Part shown: one piece after another, positions 46,058 to 54,189 of the stretch
Layout: every line of letters begins with the position of its first letter
Position numbering within the stretch: the first letter of the stretch is position 1
Source: Corynebacterium pelargi
Lineage (GTDB): Bacteria; Actinomycetota; Actinomycetes; Mycobacteriales; Mycobacteriaceae
Direction: 5' to 3'
Length of the DNA stretch: 64,000 bases
Assembly: GCF_014635485.1 (NCBI RefSeq)
Contig: NZ_BMCX01000005.1
Location: forward strand, 43,303 to 107,302
Program-made: the position numbers and the translations under genes
The notes under the pieces: model-generated
Database searches by the model: none
Seen by the model: only the letters and a program-made list of their open reading frames with translations
Told to the model about the DNA's origin: nothing

Positions 46058-47380
46058 ATGCACCATGAGCTTTTCGACGACACCCTCGCCCTCCTTCAAG
46101 ACCTCATTCGCAACGCCTGCGTCAATGACCTCACCGCGACCTCAGGCCAGGAAGTTCGCAATGCCGATACGCTCGAGGCCTTCTTTGCAGGTTCAGGTGC
46201 GCAGATCCAGCGCTATGAATCTGCACCCGGAAGGGTCAGTATTGTCGCCACCGTCCCCGGCACCGATCCTGATGCCCAACCGCTCACGCTGCTCGGACAT
46301 ACCGATGTGGTGCCAGTTGATCGCGCTCGCTGGAGCGTGGATCCTTTTGCAGCCGAGATCCGCGAAGGCAAGATTTATGGACGCGGCGCGGTAGACATGC
46401 TCTTTATCACCGCCATCATGGCTGCGGTGACCAGGAAGGCGGCGCGCGCAGGCGGCCTTGGCGGCACGCTGACCTTTGTTGGTGTGGCAGATGAAGAGGC
46501 CCGCGGCGGCCTGGGGGCGGCGTGGTTTCGCAAGCACCACCCCGAGGCCTTTTCCTGGCAGCATTGCCTCTCAGAAACCGGTGGCGCCCACTTGCCCACC
46601 GCCGATGGCTCGGATGCACTGACCATCTATGTGGGAGAAAAAGGTGCGGCGCAGCGCAGAATCCATGTGCATGGCGATGCCGGCCACGGTTCCGCGCCCT
46701 ATGAAAAAGATTCGGCCATTCTGAAGATCGGCCAGGTGGCAGCCCGTATTGCAGCCATCAAACCCGAGGTGACCCAAGATTCCACGTGGAAAGGCTTTGT
46801 GCAGGCCTTCCGCTTTGATGCTGCCACCGAGGCGGCGGTGCTGCGCGGTGAGCGCTACGAGGCACTTGGGCAATTGGCCGCCTATGGTGATGCCATTTCG
46901 CATCTCAGCATCGCCCAAACAGTACTGCGCGCTGGTCAGGCCATTAATGTGCTGCCAAGCCATGCCTGGTTGGAGCTGGATATCCGCACACTTCCGGGGC
47001 AAAGCGATGAAGACGTGGATGCGATGCTGCTTGAGGCACTTGAGGGCATCGATGTAGAAATTGAGCACCTCATCTGCGAGGAGGCGACGATCTCTCCCAC
47101 CGATCATCCCCTCTATGAGGCACTTGAGGCAGTGCTCGTGGAGCTCTTCCCCGGTGCGCAGGTGGTGCCAACGATCGCCGCGGGTGGTTCGGATCTTCGC
47201 TTTGCCCGGCGCGCCGGTGGGGTTGGCTACGGTTTTGCCGCTCACGCCATTGAGCGCACCCTTGGTGCGGTGCATGCGCAACTGCATTCCCACGACGAGT
47301 ACCTGCACTTGGAGGATTTGGATTTAAGCCTTCGCGCCTATGATGCAGTGGTGCAGCGATTCTGCGGGCCTGCTGTTTGA
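46058..47380 (+). CDS. M20/M25/M40 family metallo-hydrolase
   Basis: 440 residues from ATG 46058. Metal-site motifs are LLGHTDVVPVD, YGRGAVDML and VADEEARGGLG, followed by the dimerisation domain (HGDAGHGSAPYEKD) and a C-terminal histidine region. Such enzymes are dipeptidases, deacylases or desuccinylases; the substrate cannot be told. The catalytic histidine cluster near the end, LHSHDEYLHLED, is typical. The last 43 bases overlap the convergent DinB gene. Confidence 0.88.
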   Translation: MHHELFDDTLALLQDLIRNACVNDLTATSGQEVRNADTLEAFFAGSGAQIQRYESAPGRVSIVATVPGTDPDAQPLTLLGHTDVVPVDRARWSVDPFAAEIREGKIYGRGAVDMLFITAIMAAVTRKAARAGGLGGTLTFVGVADEEARGGLGAAWFRKHHPEAFSWQHCLSETGGAHLPTADGSDALTIYVGEKGAAQRRIHVHGDAGHGSAPYEKDSAILKIGQVAARIAAIKPEVTQDSTWKGFVQAFRFDAATEAAVLRGERYEALGQLAAYGDAISHLSIAQTVLRAGQAINVLPSHAWLELDIRTLPGQSDEDVDAMLLEALEGIDVEIEHLICEEATISPTDHPLYEALEAVLVELFPGAQVVPTIAAGGSDLRFARRAGGVGYGFAAHAIERTLGAVHAQLHSHDEYLHLEDLDLSLRAYDAVVQRFCGPAV

Positions 47381-47865
47381 GCCCCGAGGATGTACTGAAT
47401 TTGTGCCAGGTGCTGGATGGCGTCGTCGATGATGGATATCAGCCTGACGCCATAGGTAATTTCGCCTTCGAGGATGCTTGAGGCTTCTTCCTCAGCTAAT
47501 GCCGCGGTGTAGCTTCTGGTTGCGCGCAATGTTAATTCCACATAGCGCAGCAATGCATCGAATTGTTCTTGGGTGCTCACCTGCACCGCGAGGGCCTCTT
47601 GCCTGCTGTGACCATAGCCCATGCCGGCATCGAGCCCTGTGAGTGCCGCTATATCCTGCTCCTGCCAGATCTGCGGGAGGCCGTTGAGTTCTGCGAGCTG
47701 AATATCGAGTTCCCTACCGGTGTGCCACAGCAACCACACAATGGAGTTGGGGTGCCCACCTAAGTGCGCGTTGGCGCATTCGAGACTGCAATTCGCATCC
47801 TGGATGGATTGCAGCACTCCAAGGGGGCGTTCGCTGAGGTCGATAAGCAGATCGTGGAAGCTCAT
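47338..47865 (-). CDS. DinB/DUF664 superfamily protein
   Basis: 175 residues of helical-bundle type. The metal-ligand pattern is seen in GGHPNSIVWLLWHTGREL and a late DDAIQHLAQIQYI, as in DinB/MDMPI-like proteins. In mycothiol- and bacillithiol-producing bacteria some members are thiol transferases; others have no known activity. It overlaps the upstream MFS gene by four bases, so the two are probably made together. Confidence 0.8.
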   Translation of the reverse strand: MSFHDLLIDLSERPLGVLQSIQDANCSLECANAHLGGHPNSIVWLLWHTGRELDIQLAELNGLPQIWQEQDIAALTGLDAGMGYGHSRQEALAVQVSTQEQFDALLRYVELTLRATRSYTAALAEEEASSILEGEITYGVRLISIIDDAIQHLAQIQYILGAQTAGPQNRCTTAS

Positions 47866-49067
47866 GGCTTCGACTGTAGCGATGCCCTCACCCAGATTGG
47901 GCCAAGCAGTGCGAGGCCAAGCACGAGCACGCCCATGGCACCGGCGAGGATGGGTAGGCCGAAGGCCGCCACGATCGGGCCTGCAAGAATGCCGCCGCTG
48001 GCGCCGCAGATATTCATAATCAGGTCATTGCGGCCTTGGTAGGCAGCGCGCTCATCGGGCTGGGTGACGCGCACCAGCAGCGCTGAGCCGCCCACCAAGG
48101 TGGCGGACCAGCCAAAGCCCAGCAGGATCAAGCCGATTAAGACGCCGACCTGGCTTTGGGCAAAGATCACCACCACCGCTGCGGCGGTCACGTTGAGCAG
48201 TACGCCAAGGCCGATGGCTTTGGATGCGCCGGCGCGGTCGGAGAGGATGCCAAAAAGTGGGGAGAGCGCATACATGGCGCCCACGTGGCCGGAGATCACT
48301 ACGCCGATCCACCCAAGACCGGCGCCGTGGTGGTGGAGGTGCACTGCCGTCATGGACATGATGCCGATCATGGCGAAGTGGGATACGGCGACAGTAGCCA
48401 TGGCGAATCCGGCTTGGGCATTGTCGCGCACGCGAATTTTTTGGCGCTGCGGCACATCGCTTGGTTTGAGTTCGGGGCGCAGGCCGAATTGCAGCAGCAC
48501 AATGCCTAGGGCCTGCACGGTGATGCACAGCAGGTAGGCGCCTGCGAATTGCACGAGCCCGAAGTGGGCGCCGATGCCTTCGGTGAGGCCAATAAGCTGC
48601 GGGCCTACGACTGCACCGACGGTGGTTGCCCACATCACCAAAGAAAGGTCGCGGCCGCGGTGTTTGCCCACCGCTACGTCTACTGCGGCAAAGCGCGCCT
48701 GGTAATTGGTGGCTACCTCGCCGCCAAGCAATAAGAAGCCAAGCAGCACGAAGGGGGCGAATCCTAATTGCGCACCACTTAAGGCACTAATGGCGCCGAG
48801 GATGCCCAAGCTCAGCCCTAGGGTCAGTGATGCGCGGCGGCCTTTATTGGCTACCACTCGCCCGAGCGGGACTGCCCATAGCGCTGCGCCGCCCATGGTG
48901 AATGCGAGCGCGGTGCCGCCCCAGGCGGAACCCAGCAATTCTGAGATCAATAATGAGCCCATGGAGAAGGTCACGCCGTGGCCTAATCCGGCCATTACTT
49001 GGACGAACATGAGGGTGGCGATCACGCGGCGTCGATAAGCTTTTGCGGCGATTGCTGGAGTAGACAT
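47862..49067 (-). CDS. MFS transporter
   Basis: 401 residues with twelve predicted helices. The loop 2-3 motif is GRVVANKGRRASLTLG, and a charged loop (RPELKPSDVPQRQKIRVRD) separates the two six-helix halves. No substrate can be named. It leads a two-gene unit with the DinB protein and diverges from the osmoprotectant-type ABC genes. The intergenic stretch carries a sequence like the ROK operator. Confidence 0.85.
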   Translation of the reverse strand: MSTPAIAAKAYRRRVIATLMFVQVMAGLGHGVTFSMGSLLISELLGSAWGGTALAFTMGGAALWAVPLGRVVANKGRRASLTLGLSLGILGAISALSGAQLGFAPFVLLGFLLLGGEVATNYQARFAAVDVAVGKHRGRDLSLVMWATTVGAVVGPQLIGLTEGIGAHFGLVQFAGAYLLCITVQALGIVLLQFGLRPELKPSDVPQRQKIRVRDNAQAGFAMATVAVSHFAMIGIMSMTAVHLHHHGAGLGWIGVVISGHVGAMYALSPLFGILSDRAGASKAIGLGVLLNVTAAAVVVIFAQSQVGVLIGLILLGFGWSATLVGGSALLVRVTQPDERAAYQGRNDLIMNICGASGGILAGPIVAAFGLPILAGAMGVLVLGLALLGPIWVRASLQSKP

Positions 49068-49089
49068 GCGCTATAGCCAAGCATGAACC

Positions 49090-49104
49090 ATACCGCTTTG
49101 TCTA
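49090..49104. promoter_or_regulatory. ROK-operator-like site in the MFS/ABC divergent promoter region
   Basis: Reverse-strand TAGACAAAGCGGTAT shares 13 consecutive bases (TAGACAAAGCGGT) with the site at 38300-38314. A second inverted repeat, TTGTCT-N9-AGACAA, follows at 49098-49118 and overlaps it. Confidence 0.5.
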
Positions 49105-49196
49105 GTTGTAACAGACAATTTATTCTTTGGCGAAGATCTGCGAGAGCTCAACAAATTCCACTACGCTTATGGTTCTAGCTTTCGAAGGGACACGCC

Positions 49197-50003
49197 GTGA
49201 TCGAATTCCAGCATGTGAGCAAGCACTATGGCCAAATCCGTGCCGTGGAAGACTTCAATTATCGCTTTGCGGAGCGGAAAATCACCGTGCTCGTCGGCTC
49301 CTCCGGCTGCGGCAAAACCACACTCCTGCGCATGATTAACCGCATGGTCACGCCCAGTGAGGGCACCATCACCGTGCGAGGAGAAGATATCGCCAGCACC
49401 GACCCGGTTGCCCTTCGACGTTCCATTGGCTACGTCATCCAATCCGGCGGGCTGCTGCCGCATAAAACCATCCTGGACAATGCCAAAACGGTGCCGCTAT
49501 TAAATAAGGAACCCAAACAAGAGGCCTATCGTCGCGCCACCCGCGCGCTGGAGGCCGTTGGGCTGGGAGAAGAGCTCTATAAGCGCTACCCCGCCCAACT
49601 TTCCGGCGGCCAGCAGCAGCGCGTCGGTGTGGCCAGGGCACTGGCGGCGGATCCAGATATTTTGCTCATGGATGAACCCTTTGGTGCCGTCGATCCGATT
49701 GTGCGCGATTCGCTACAAACGCAGCTTTTGCAATTGCAAGATAGGTTGCATAAGACGATCGTGCTGGTCACCCACGATATTGACGAGGCCTTCCGGCTCG
49801 GCGATGAAGTGATCGTATTGGAAAAAGGCGGGCGCATCGCCCAAGCCGGCACCCCGGCGGAATTATTAGCCCAACCAGCCAATGACTTTGTGGCCGAATT
49901 TGTTGGGGCAAATAGCAACCAGCGCAAACTTCGCACCACCACCCTCGGCGGGCGCACCGTGGTAGTCGACGCCGCCGGCAAACCAATCGGGGTGATCGAA
50001 TGA
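49197..50003 (+). CDS. Osmoprotectant-type ABC transporter ATP-binding protein (OpuBA/ProV-like)
   Basis: 268 residues from GTG 49197. Walker A GSSGCGKTT, signature [15 protein letters not shown], Walker B ILLMDEPFGAVDP and switch VTHDIDEAF are present. It resembles the glycine betaine/choline group, but the regulatory CBS domains of OpuCA are absent; a short tail of about 25 residues replaces them. It overlaps the next permease gene by four bases. Confidence 0.85.
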   Translation: MIEFQHVSKHYGQIRAVEDFNYRFAERKITVLVGSSGCGKTTLLRMINRMVTPSEGTITVRGEDIASTDPVALRRSIGYVIQSGGLLPHKTILDNAKTVPLLNKEPKQEAYRRATRALEAVGLGEELYKRYPAQLSGGQQQRVGVARALAADPDILLMDEPFGAVDPIVRDSLQTQLLQLQDRLHKTIVLVTHDIDEAFRLGDEVIVLEKGGRIAQAGTPAELLAQPANDFVAEFVGANSNQRKLRTTTLGGRTVVVDAAGKPIGVIE

Positions 50004-50635
50004 CCTGGCTTTCTCATGCCTGGCCGCAGGTGTGGAGCTTGCTCTTGCAACACCTCGCGCTTGCAGTGCCGGCGATCCTTATCGCCGTGGTGGTAGCGAC
50101 CCCACTCGGCATGCTGGCGGCTCGCACCAAGCGCATTGGCTCCATCCTCGTGGCGAGCACGGCGCTGATTTATACGGTGCCGGCTTTGGCCATGCTGGTG
50201 ATCTTGCCCTTCATCGTCGGCTTTCCGCTTCGTTCCACTGCCAACGTCACCACGGCCCTTGCGCTGTATGGCATTGCCCTTTTGGTGCGCACGGCAACGG
50301 ATGCCTTTAGCTCCGTGCCAAGCCATGTTCGCACCGCGGCATTAGCGCAGGGTGTGAGCCCAAAGCAGTTGTTGTGGAAGGTTGATCTTCCCCTAGCAAT
50401 TCCCGTGCTGATCTCGGGCATTCGCGTGGTGTGCGTTTCTACTATCGGCCTGGTCACCATCGGCGCGCTCATCGGTGTGCCAAGCCTGGGCACGCTGTTT
50501 ACCGATGGTTTTCAGCGCGGCATCTATGCCGAGGTGCTCAGCGGCATCGTCTTAGTCGTGCTGCTTGCCTTGCTTTTCGACGCCCTCACGCTGCTCATCG
50601 GCCGCGTGCTCGCCCCCTGGGAGGCAAAAGCATGA
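50000..50635 (+). CDS. Osmoprotectant-type ABC permease (OpuBB/ProW-like), first
   Basis: 211 residues with about five helices and the MetI-like permease fold: YTVPALAMLVILPF and an EAA-like loop (LAQGVSPKQLLWKVDLPLAIP). It pairs with the following permease, whose start overlaps its stop by four bases. It contains an exact copy of GCTTTTCGACG at 50572. Confidence 0.88.
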   Translation: MTWLSHAWPQVWSLLLQHLALAVPAILIAVVVATPLGMLAARTKRIGSILVASTALIYTVPALAMLVILPFIVGFPLRSTANVTTALALYGIALLVRTATDAFSSVPSHVRTAALAQGVSPKQLLWKVDLPLAIPVLISGIRVVCVSTIGLVTIGALIGVPSLGTLFTDGFQRGIYAEVLSGIVLVVLLALLFDALTLLIGRVLAPWEAKA

Positions 50636-51285
50636 CATGGATCGATGACCTTTTCGCGGCCCTAACAGATACCACCGCCTGGCCAGAGTATGCCGCGCGC
50701 ATGATCCAACACCTGGGCATCTCTTTTTTGGCCGTCCTCATCGCCGCATTGATCGCCATTCCCGCGGGCACCGCCATCGGCCACACCGGCCGAGGCTCGC
50801 TGCTGGTAGGCGGCGTCTCCGGTGCTGCTCGCGCCCTACCCACCCTTGGCTTGCTCACCATTTTCGGCCTCATCTTCGGCATCGGGTTACAGGCACCGCT
50901 TTTGGCCTTAGTTATCTTGGCCATCCCCTCGGTGCTGGCCGGTACGTATTCGGGTATTGCCGCGGTGGATCGCAATACTATTGATGGCTCCAAGGCGATG
51001 GGCTTTACCGAGGCGCAGCTTATTAGCCGCATTGAACTGCCCCTTGCCGCGCCGGTGATTGTGGGCGGCTTGCGCAACGCCGCCTTGCAGGTCATTGCTA
51101 CGGCCACCCTGGCTGCATATACGGCCGATATCGGCCTTGGGCGTTTGATTTTCCACGGGCTCAAAACTCGGGATTATATTGAGATGCTCACCGGATCGGT
51201 GCTGGTGATTGTGCTGGCCTGGATCATCGATGTGTTCTTCGGGCGCTTGGCCTCCATGCTGCGCCGTGCGGTGAAGGCCAGCTAG
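50632..51285 (+). CDS. Osmoprotectant-type ABC permease (OpuBB/ProW-like), second
   Basis: 217 residues from ATG 50632. ARALPTLGLLTIFGLIFG and the loop MGFTEAQLISRIELPLAAPV mark the same permease family as the preceding gene. In this family a binding-protein gene (ProX/OpuBC) usually follows; here the next gene starts a different transporter, so the binding protein is missing from the locus. Confidence 0.88.
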   Translation: MTWIDDLFAALTDTTAWPEYAARMIQHLGISFLAVLIAALIAIPAGTAIGHTGRGSLLVGGVSGAARALPTLGLLTIFGLIFGIGLQAPLLALVILAIPSVLAGTYSGIAAVDRNTIDGSKAMGFTEAQLISRIELPLAAPVIVGGLRNAALQVIATATLAAYTADIGLGRLIFHGLKTRDYIEMLTGSVLVIVLAWIIDVFFGRLASMLRRAVKAS

Positions 51286-51310
51286 CAGGTACACCCGCCT
51301 CTAGTGTTAC

Positions 51311-51331
51311 TGACATTGCTTGTCATATAAT
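51311..51331 (+). promoter_or_regulatory. Promoter and palindromic operator of the peptide/nickel-type ABC operon
   Basis: TGACATTGCTTGTCA (51311-51325) is a perfect TGACA-N5-TGTCA palindrome that abuts a consensus -10 box TATAAT (51326-51331). A -35 candidate is TAGTGT (51302-51307) with an 18-base spacer. GTG 51338 lies six bases after the -10, so the transcript is probably leaderless. Confidence 0.65.
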
Positions 51332-51337
51332 GCGGAA

Positions 51338-51973
51338 GTGTCTCACCTGCTCCATTTCGATGCTCGCCTCTACCCCAAGGCGGATCCAAGCTGCACCTTG
51401 CTGCAAGGCAACGTCGATATTGACCAGGGCGAATCCCTTGCCATTCTCGGACCTTCCGGCAGTGGCAAATCATTGCTCAGCCAAGCGCTTGCCGGGCGTT
51501 TGCCCGCCACCATCGGTGTAGAGGGTGTGATCGAGCGCAGCGCGCCGGTAACCCTGATTCAGCAACAGTGCCGCACGGCATTAAACCCCTTGGTTCGCAT
51601 CGGCCAGCAATTGAGCTTTGGTGATCTCTGCGCCCACGACCTCCTTGAGCGCGTGGGGCTTCGGCCTACCTCCCGTTTTATGCAGGCCTATCCGGGTGAG
51701 TTATCGGGTGGGCAATTACAAAGGGCGGCGATTGCCATGGCGCTTGGCACCCAGGCACAGGTGCTGATTGCAGATGAATCCACCACCGCTTTGGATGCCA
51801 TTACCCAAGCCGAGGTGGTGGACGCACTGACTCAGGCGCAGACCCTGGTATTTATTAGTCACGATATTGCGTTGGCTGCGAATATTTGCCAGCGTGCGCT
51901 GGAGATCCGTCATGGCGAGATCATCGCCGATACCACCATGGCCTCGTATGTGGAGTCGCGATGCAGCCACTAA
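51338..51973 (+). CDS. Peptide/nickel-type ABC transporter ATPase, first (DppD/NikD-like)
   Basis: 211 residues from GTG 51338, the likely leaderless start; TTG 51320 would place the promoter inside the gene. Walker A GPSGSGKS, signature ELSGGQLQRAAIAMAL, Walker B VLIADESTTALD and switch FISHDIAL are present. It is shorter than peptide-importer ATPases and lacks their C-terminal extension, closer to NikD in size. It overlaps the second ATPase gene by 13 bases. Confidence 0.82.
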   Translation: MSHLLHFDARLYPKADPSCTLLQGNVDIDQGESLAILGPSGSGKSLLSQALAGRLPATIGVEGVIERSAPVTLIQQQCRTALNPLVRIGQQLSFGDLCAHDLLERVGLRPTSRFMQAYPGELSGGQLQRAAIAMALGTQAQVLIADESTTALDAITQAEVVDALTQAQTLVFISHDIALAANICQRALEIRHGEIIADTTMASYVESRCSH

Positions 51974-52689
51974 CACCGGAATTACACATCAAGCAGGTCA
52001 ATGTGCGCGCAGGTGATACTTGTATCCTGCACAACGTCAGCTTGAGTCTGCTCGCTGGGCAAAGGTTGGCGCTGCTGGGTCGTTCCGGCTGCGGTAAAAC
52101 CACCCTCCTGCACGCAGTGATGGGGCTCATCCCCTTGGATTCCGGTGAGGTTGAGGTGCGTGGGGGTGCGTCGAAAAGCCTTGCGCGCATGGTGCAGTTG
52201 ATTCCCCAGGATGCTGCCGGGAGCTTGAGCCCAAGGCTGCGGGTGGAAACGCTTTTGGCGCGCCCCTTGGCCAAATTGAAGGTGCCGGGGGATCATCGCC
52301 AAAGGATGCTCGATGCGATGCAGCAGGTGGATTTGAGTACTGCCTTGCTCAACCGCAAAGCCCATGAACTTTCTGGCGGCCAGGCACAGCGGGTGGCCAT
52401 CGCCCGCGCGCTCGCCATTGGTGCACAATTTTTGCTTTGCGACGAGCCCCTGACCGGCCTTGATCCCGACCTCAAAGAGGAAACGGTGCAGATGCTCTCA
52501 AGCCTTAATGATATTGGTATTCTTTTCGTTAGCCATGATCTTTTGGCCGCACAGCAACTTTGCCAACGCGCCGTTGTGATGGAAGAAGGTCACATCAGCG
52601 ATGAAGGCGACTGGGACCACCTCTTAAGCCCTCAGGGCAGCCCCATCCTGGAACAACTGCTGCGCGCAACCCCACACATTCACCCCTAG
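51961..52689 (+). CDS. Peptide/nickel-type ABC transporter ATPase, second (DppF/NikE-like)
   Basis: 242 residues. Walker A GRSGCGKTT, Q-loop LIPQDAAGSLSP (the DPF/NikE-type sequence), signature [16 protein letters not shown] and Walker B FLLCDEPLTGLDP are intact. It would form a heterodimer with the preceding ATPase. A lipoprotein binding protein gene follows after nine bases. An exact copy of the 11-base word lies at 52169 on the reverse strand. Confidence 0.85.
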   Translation: MQPLTPELHIKQVNVRAGDTCILHNVSLSLLAGQRLALLGRSGCGKTTLLHAVMGLIPLDSGEVEVRGGASKSLARMVQLIPQDAAGSLSPRLRVETLLARPLAKLKVPGDHRQRMLDAMQQVDLSTALLNRKAHELSGGQAQRVAIARALAIGAQFLLCDEPLTGLDPDLKEETVQMLSSLNDIGILFVSHDLLAAQQLCQRAVVMEEGHISDEGDWDHLLSPQGSPILEQLLRATPHIHP

Positions 52690-52698
52690 GAGACACTC

Positions 52699-54189
52699 AT
52701 GCACCCACGCACCCCAGCCCTACGCATCGGCGCCCTCGGCGGCATCTGCCTCCTACTCAGCGGCTGTTTTAGCGATGCCGGCGATAGCGCTAACAGCGCC
52801 CAGCGCATCCACGTGGCCATGGCCGGTGTGCCCAAAGCTGCGCTTTCGCCACACTCCGACGATGCCTTCATGCTCACCCGCTGGCAAAGCGCCGAAACGC
52901 TTACCTCCATGCAACCCGATGGCAGCATCATCCCCATGCTGGCCACCTCCTGGGAGCAGCGCGACGAGCGCACCTGGGAATTCACCATCCGCGATGGGGT
53001 GAAGTTCCACAATGGCTCCGCACTGGATGCCGCAGCCGTGGTCACCGCACTCCAGGCCGCCGCCAACGCCAACCCGGCGCCGCGGCCGATCAATGGCCTC
53101 AACCTTGAGGCCCGCGATGTCTCCACGGACAAAGAACAAATTGTGCAGGTGCGCGCCGATAAGGCAGCACCCCTGATGCCGGAGCTTTTGAGCTCTTCGC
53201 AATTAGTCATCCTCGCCCCCGAGGCCTATGGCTCCCGCGTAGATCCCATTGAGCACGGCACCGGCGCCTTTATTCTTCGCTCACTCAACGCCGATAGCAG
53301 CGCCACCTTGGACCGCAATGAAGAGTACTGGGATGGCGAGGTACAAGCTGAGGGCATTGAGGCCTCCTTTGTTCCCGATGGCAATGGCCGCACCGCCGCG
53401 CTGCGTTCGCAGAACACCAACGTGGTAGAAGCCATTCCGCTGGCGCAGATGAAGCAACTGCAATCCCAAGAACTCATCACCGTGCAGCAGCCACGCATTG
53501 CGGAACTCCTACTCAACACCCGCAACGGCGCCTTTAGCGATCCAGCCCTGCGCTCAAAAGCAGCCGAGGCCATGAACAAACAAGCCATCGCCAAAGAGGT
53601 GTTCTTAGACCAAGACCCGGCCACCGATCGTCTGCTCAGCAGCGCGGTGCCGTGGGCTCAGCAGTACCAAAAGCCAGTGACCCTGCCCAAGGCTGGAAAT
53701 CCGGACAAGAAGAAGATCACCATCGCCACCTACTCCGATCGCCCGGAATTGCCTGAGGCACTCCTGCGCATCGCCGCGGACCTTGAGGCCGCGGGTTTTG
53801 AGGTGGAACAAGAGGTGCGCTCCTACGCCAACCTGGAACAAGACGCCTTAGACGGCAAATTCGATGCCGTGTTGCTCTCGCGCAGCGTCTTGCTCGATAG
53901 CGGCGATCCGGTGGGCTTTTTCAACTCCGATTTCTCCTGCCAAGGCGAATACAACATGGCGCAGCTTTGTAATGCCGAGGTAGATGAGCTCATTGCCAAG
54001 GCAGCAGGCCTCAAGGCAGGTGAACAGCGCCAACAAGCCGCTGTGGCAGCAGAACAGGCCATCTTAGATACCGGCGCCGTGATCCCCGTGGTGGAAGAAA
54101 GCGTCATTATCGGCAGCGATAAGGTCGAAGGCGTCGTGGCCGACCCTTACGCCCGCTACCTCATTGATAAGAACACTCGCCTGAACTAA
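52699..54189 (+). CDS. Family 5 solute-binding lipoprotein (peptide/nickel type)
   Basis: 496 residues. A signal peptide ends in the lipobox LLSGC. The family 5 pattern is clear: QPDGSIIPMLATSWEQ, WEFTIRDGVKFHNGSALDA, and GTGAFILRSLN. Family 5 proteins bind peptides, nickel chelates or other small ligands; the ligand cannot be told here. AGGAG stands eight bases before the ATG, and its stop TAA shares a base with the start of the permease gene. Confidence 0.9.
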   Translation: MHPRTPALRIGALGGICLLLSGCFSDAGDSANSAQRIHVAMAGVPKAALSPHSDDAFMLTRWQSAETLTSMQPDGSIIPMLATSWEQRDERTWEFTIRDGVKFHNGSALDAAAVVTALQAAANANPAPRPINGLNLEARDVSTDKEQIVQVRADKAAPLMPELLSSSQLVILAPEAYGSRVDPIEHGTGAFILRSLNADSSATLDRNEEYWDGEVQAEGIEASFVPDGNGRTAALRSQNTNVVEAIPLAQMKQLQSQELITVQQPRIAELLLNTRNGAFSDPALRSKAAEAMNKQAIAKEVFLDQDPATDRLLSSAVPWAQQYQKPVTLPKAGNPDKKKITIATYSDRPELPEALLRIAADLEAAGFEVEQEVRSYANLEQDALDGKFDAVLLSRSVLLDSGDPVGFFNSDFSCQGEYNMAQLCNAEVDELIAKAAGLKAGEQRQQAAVAAEQAILDTGAVIPVVEESVIIGSDKVEGVVADPYARYLIDKNTRLN

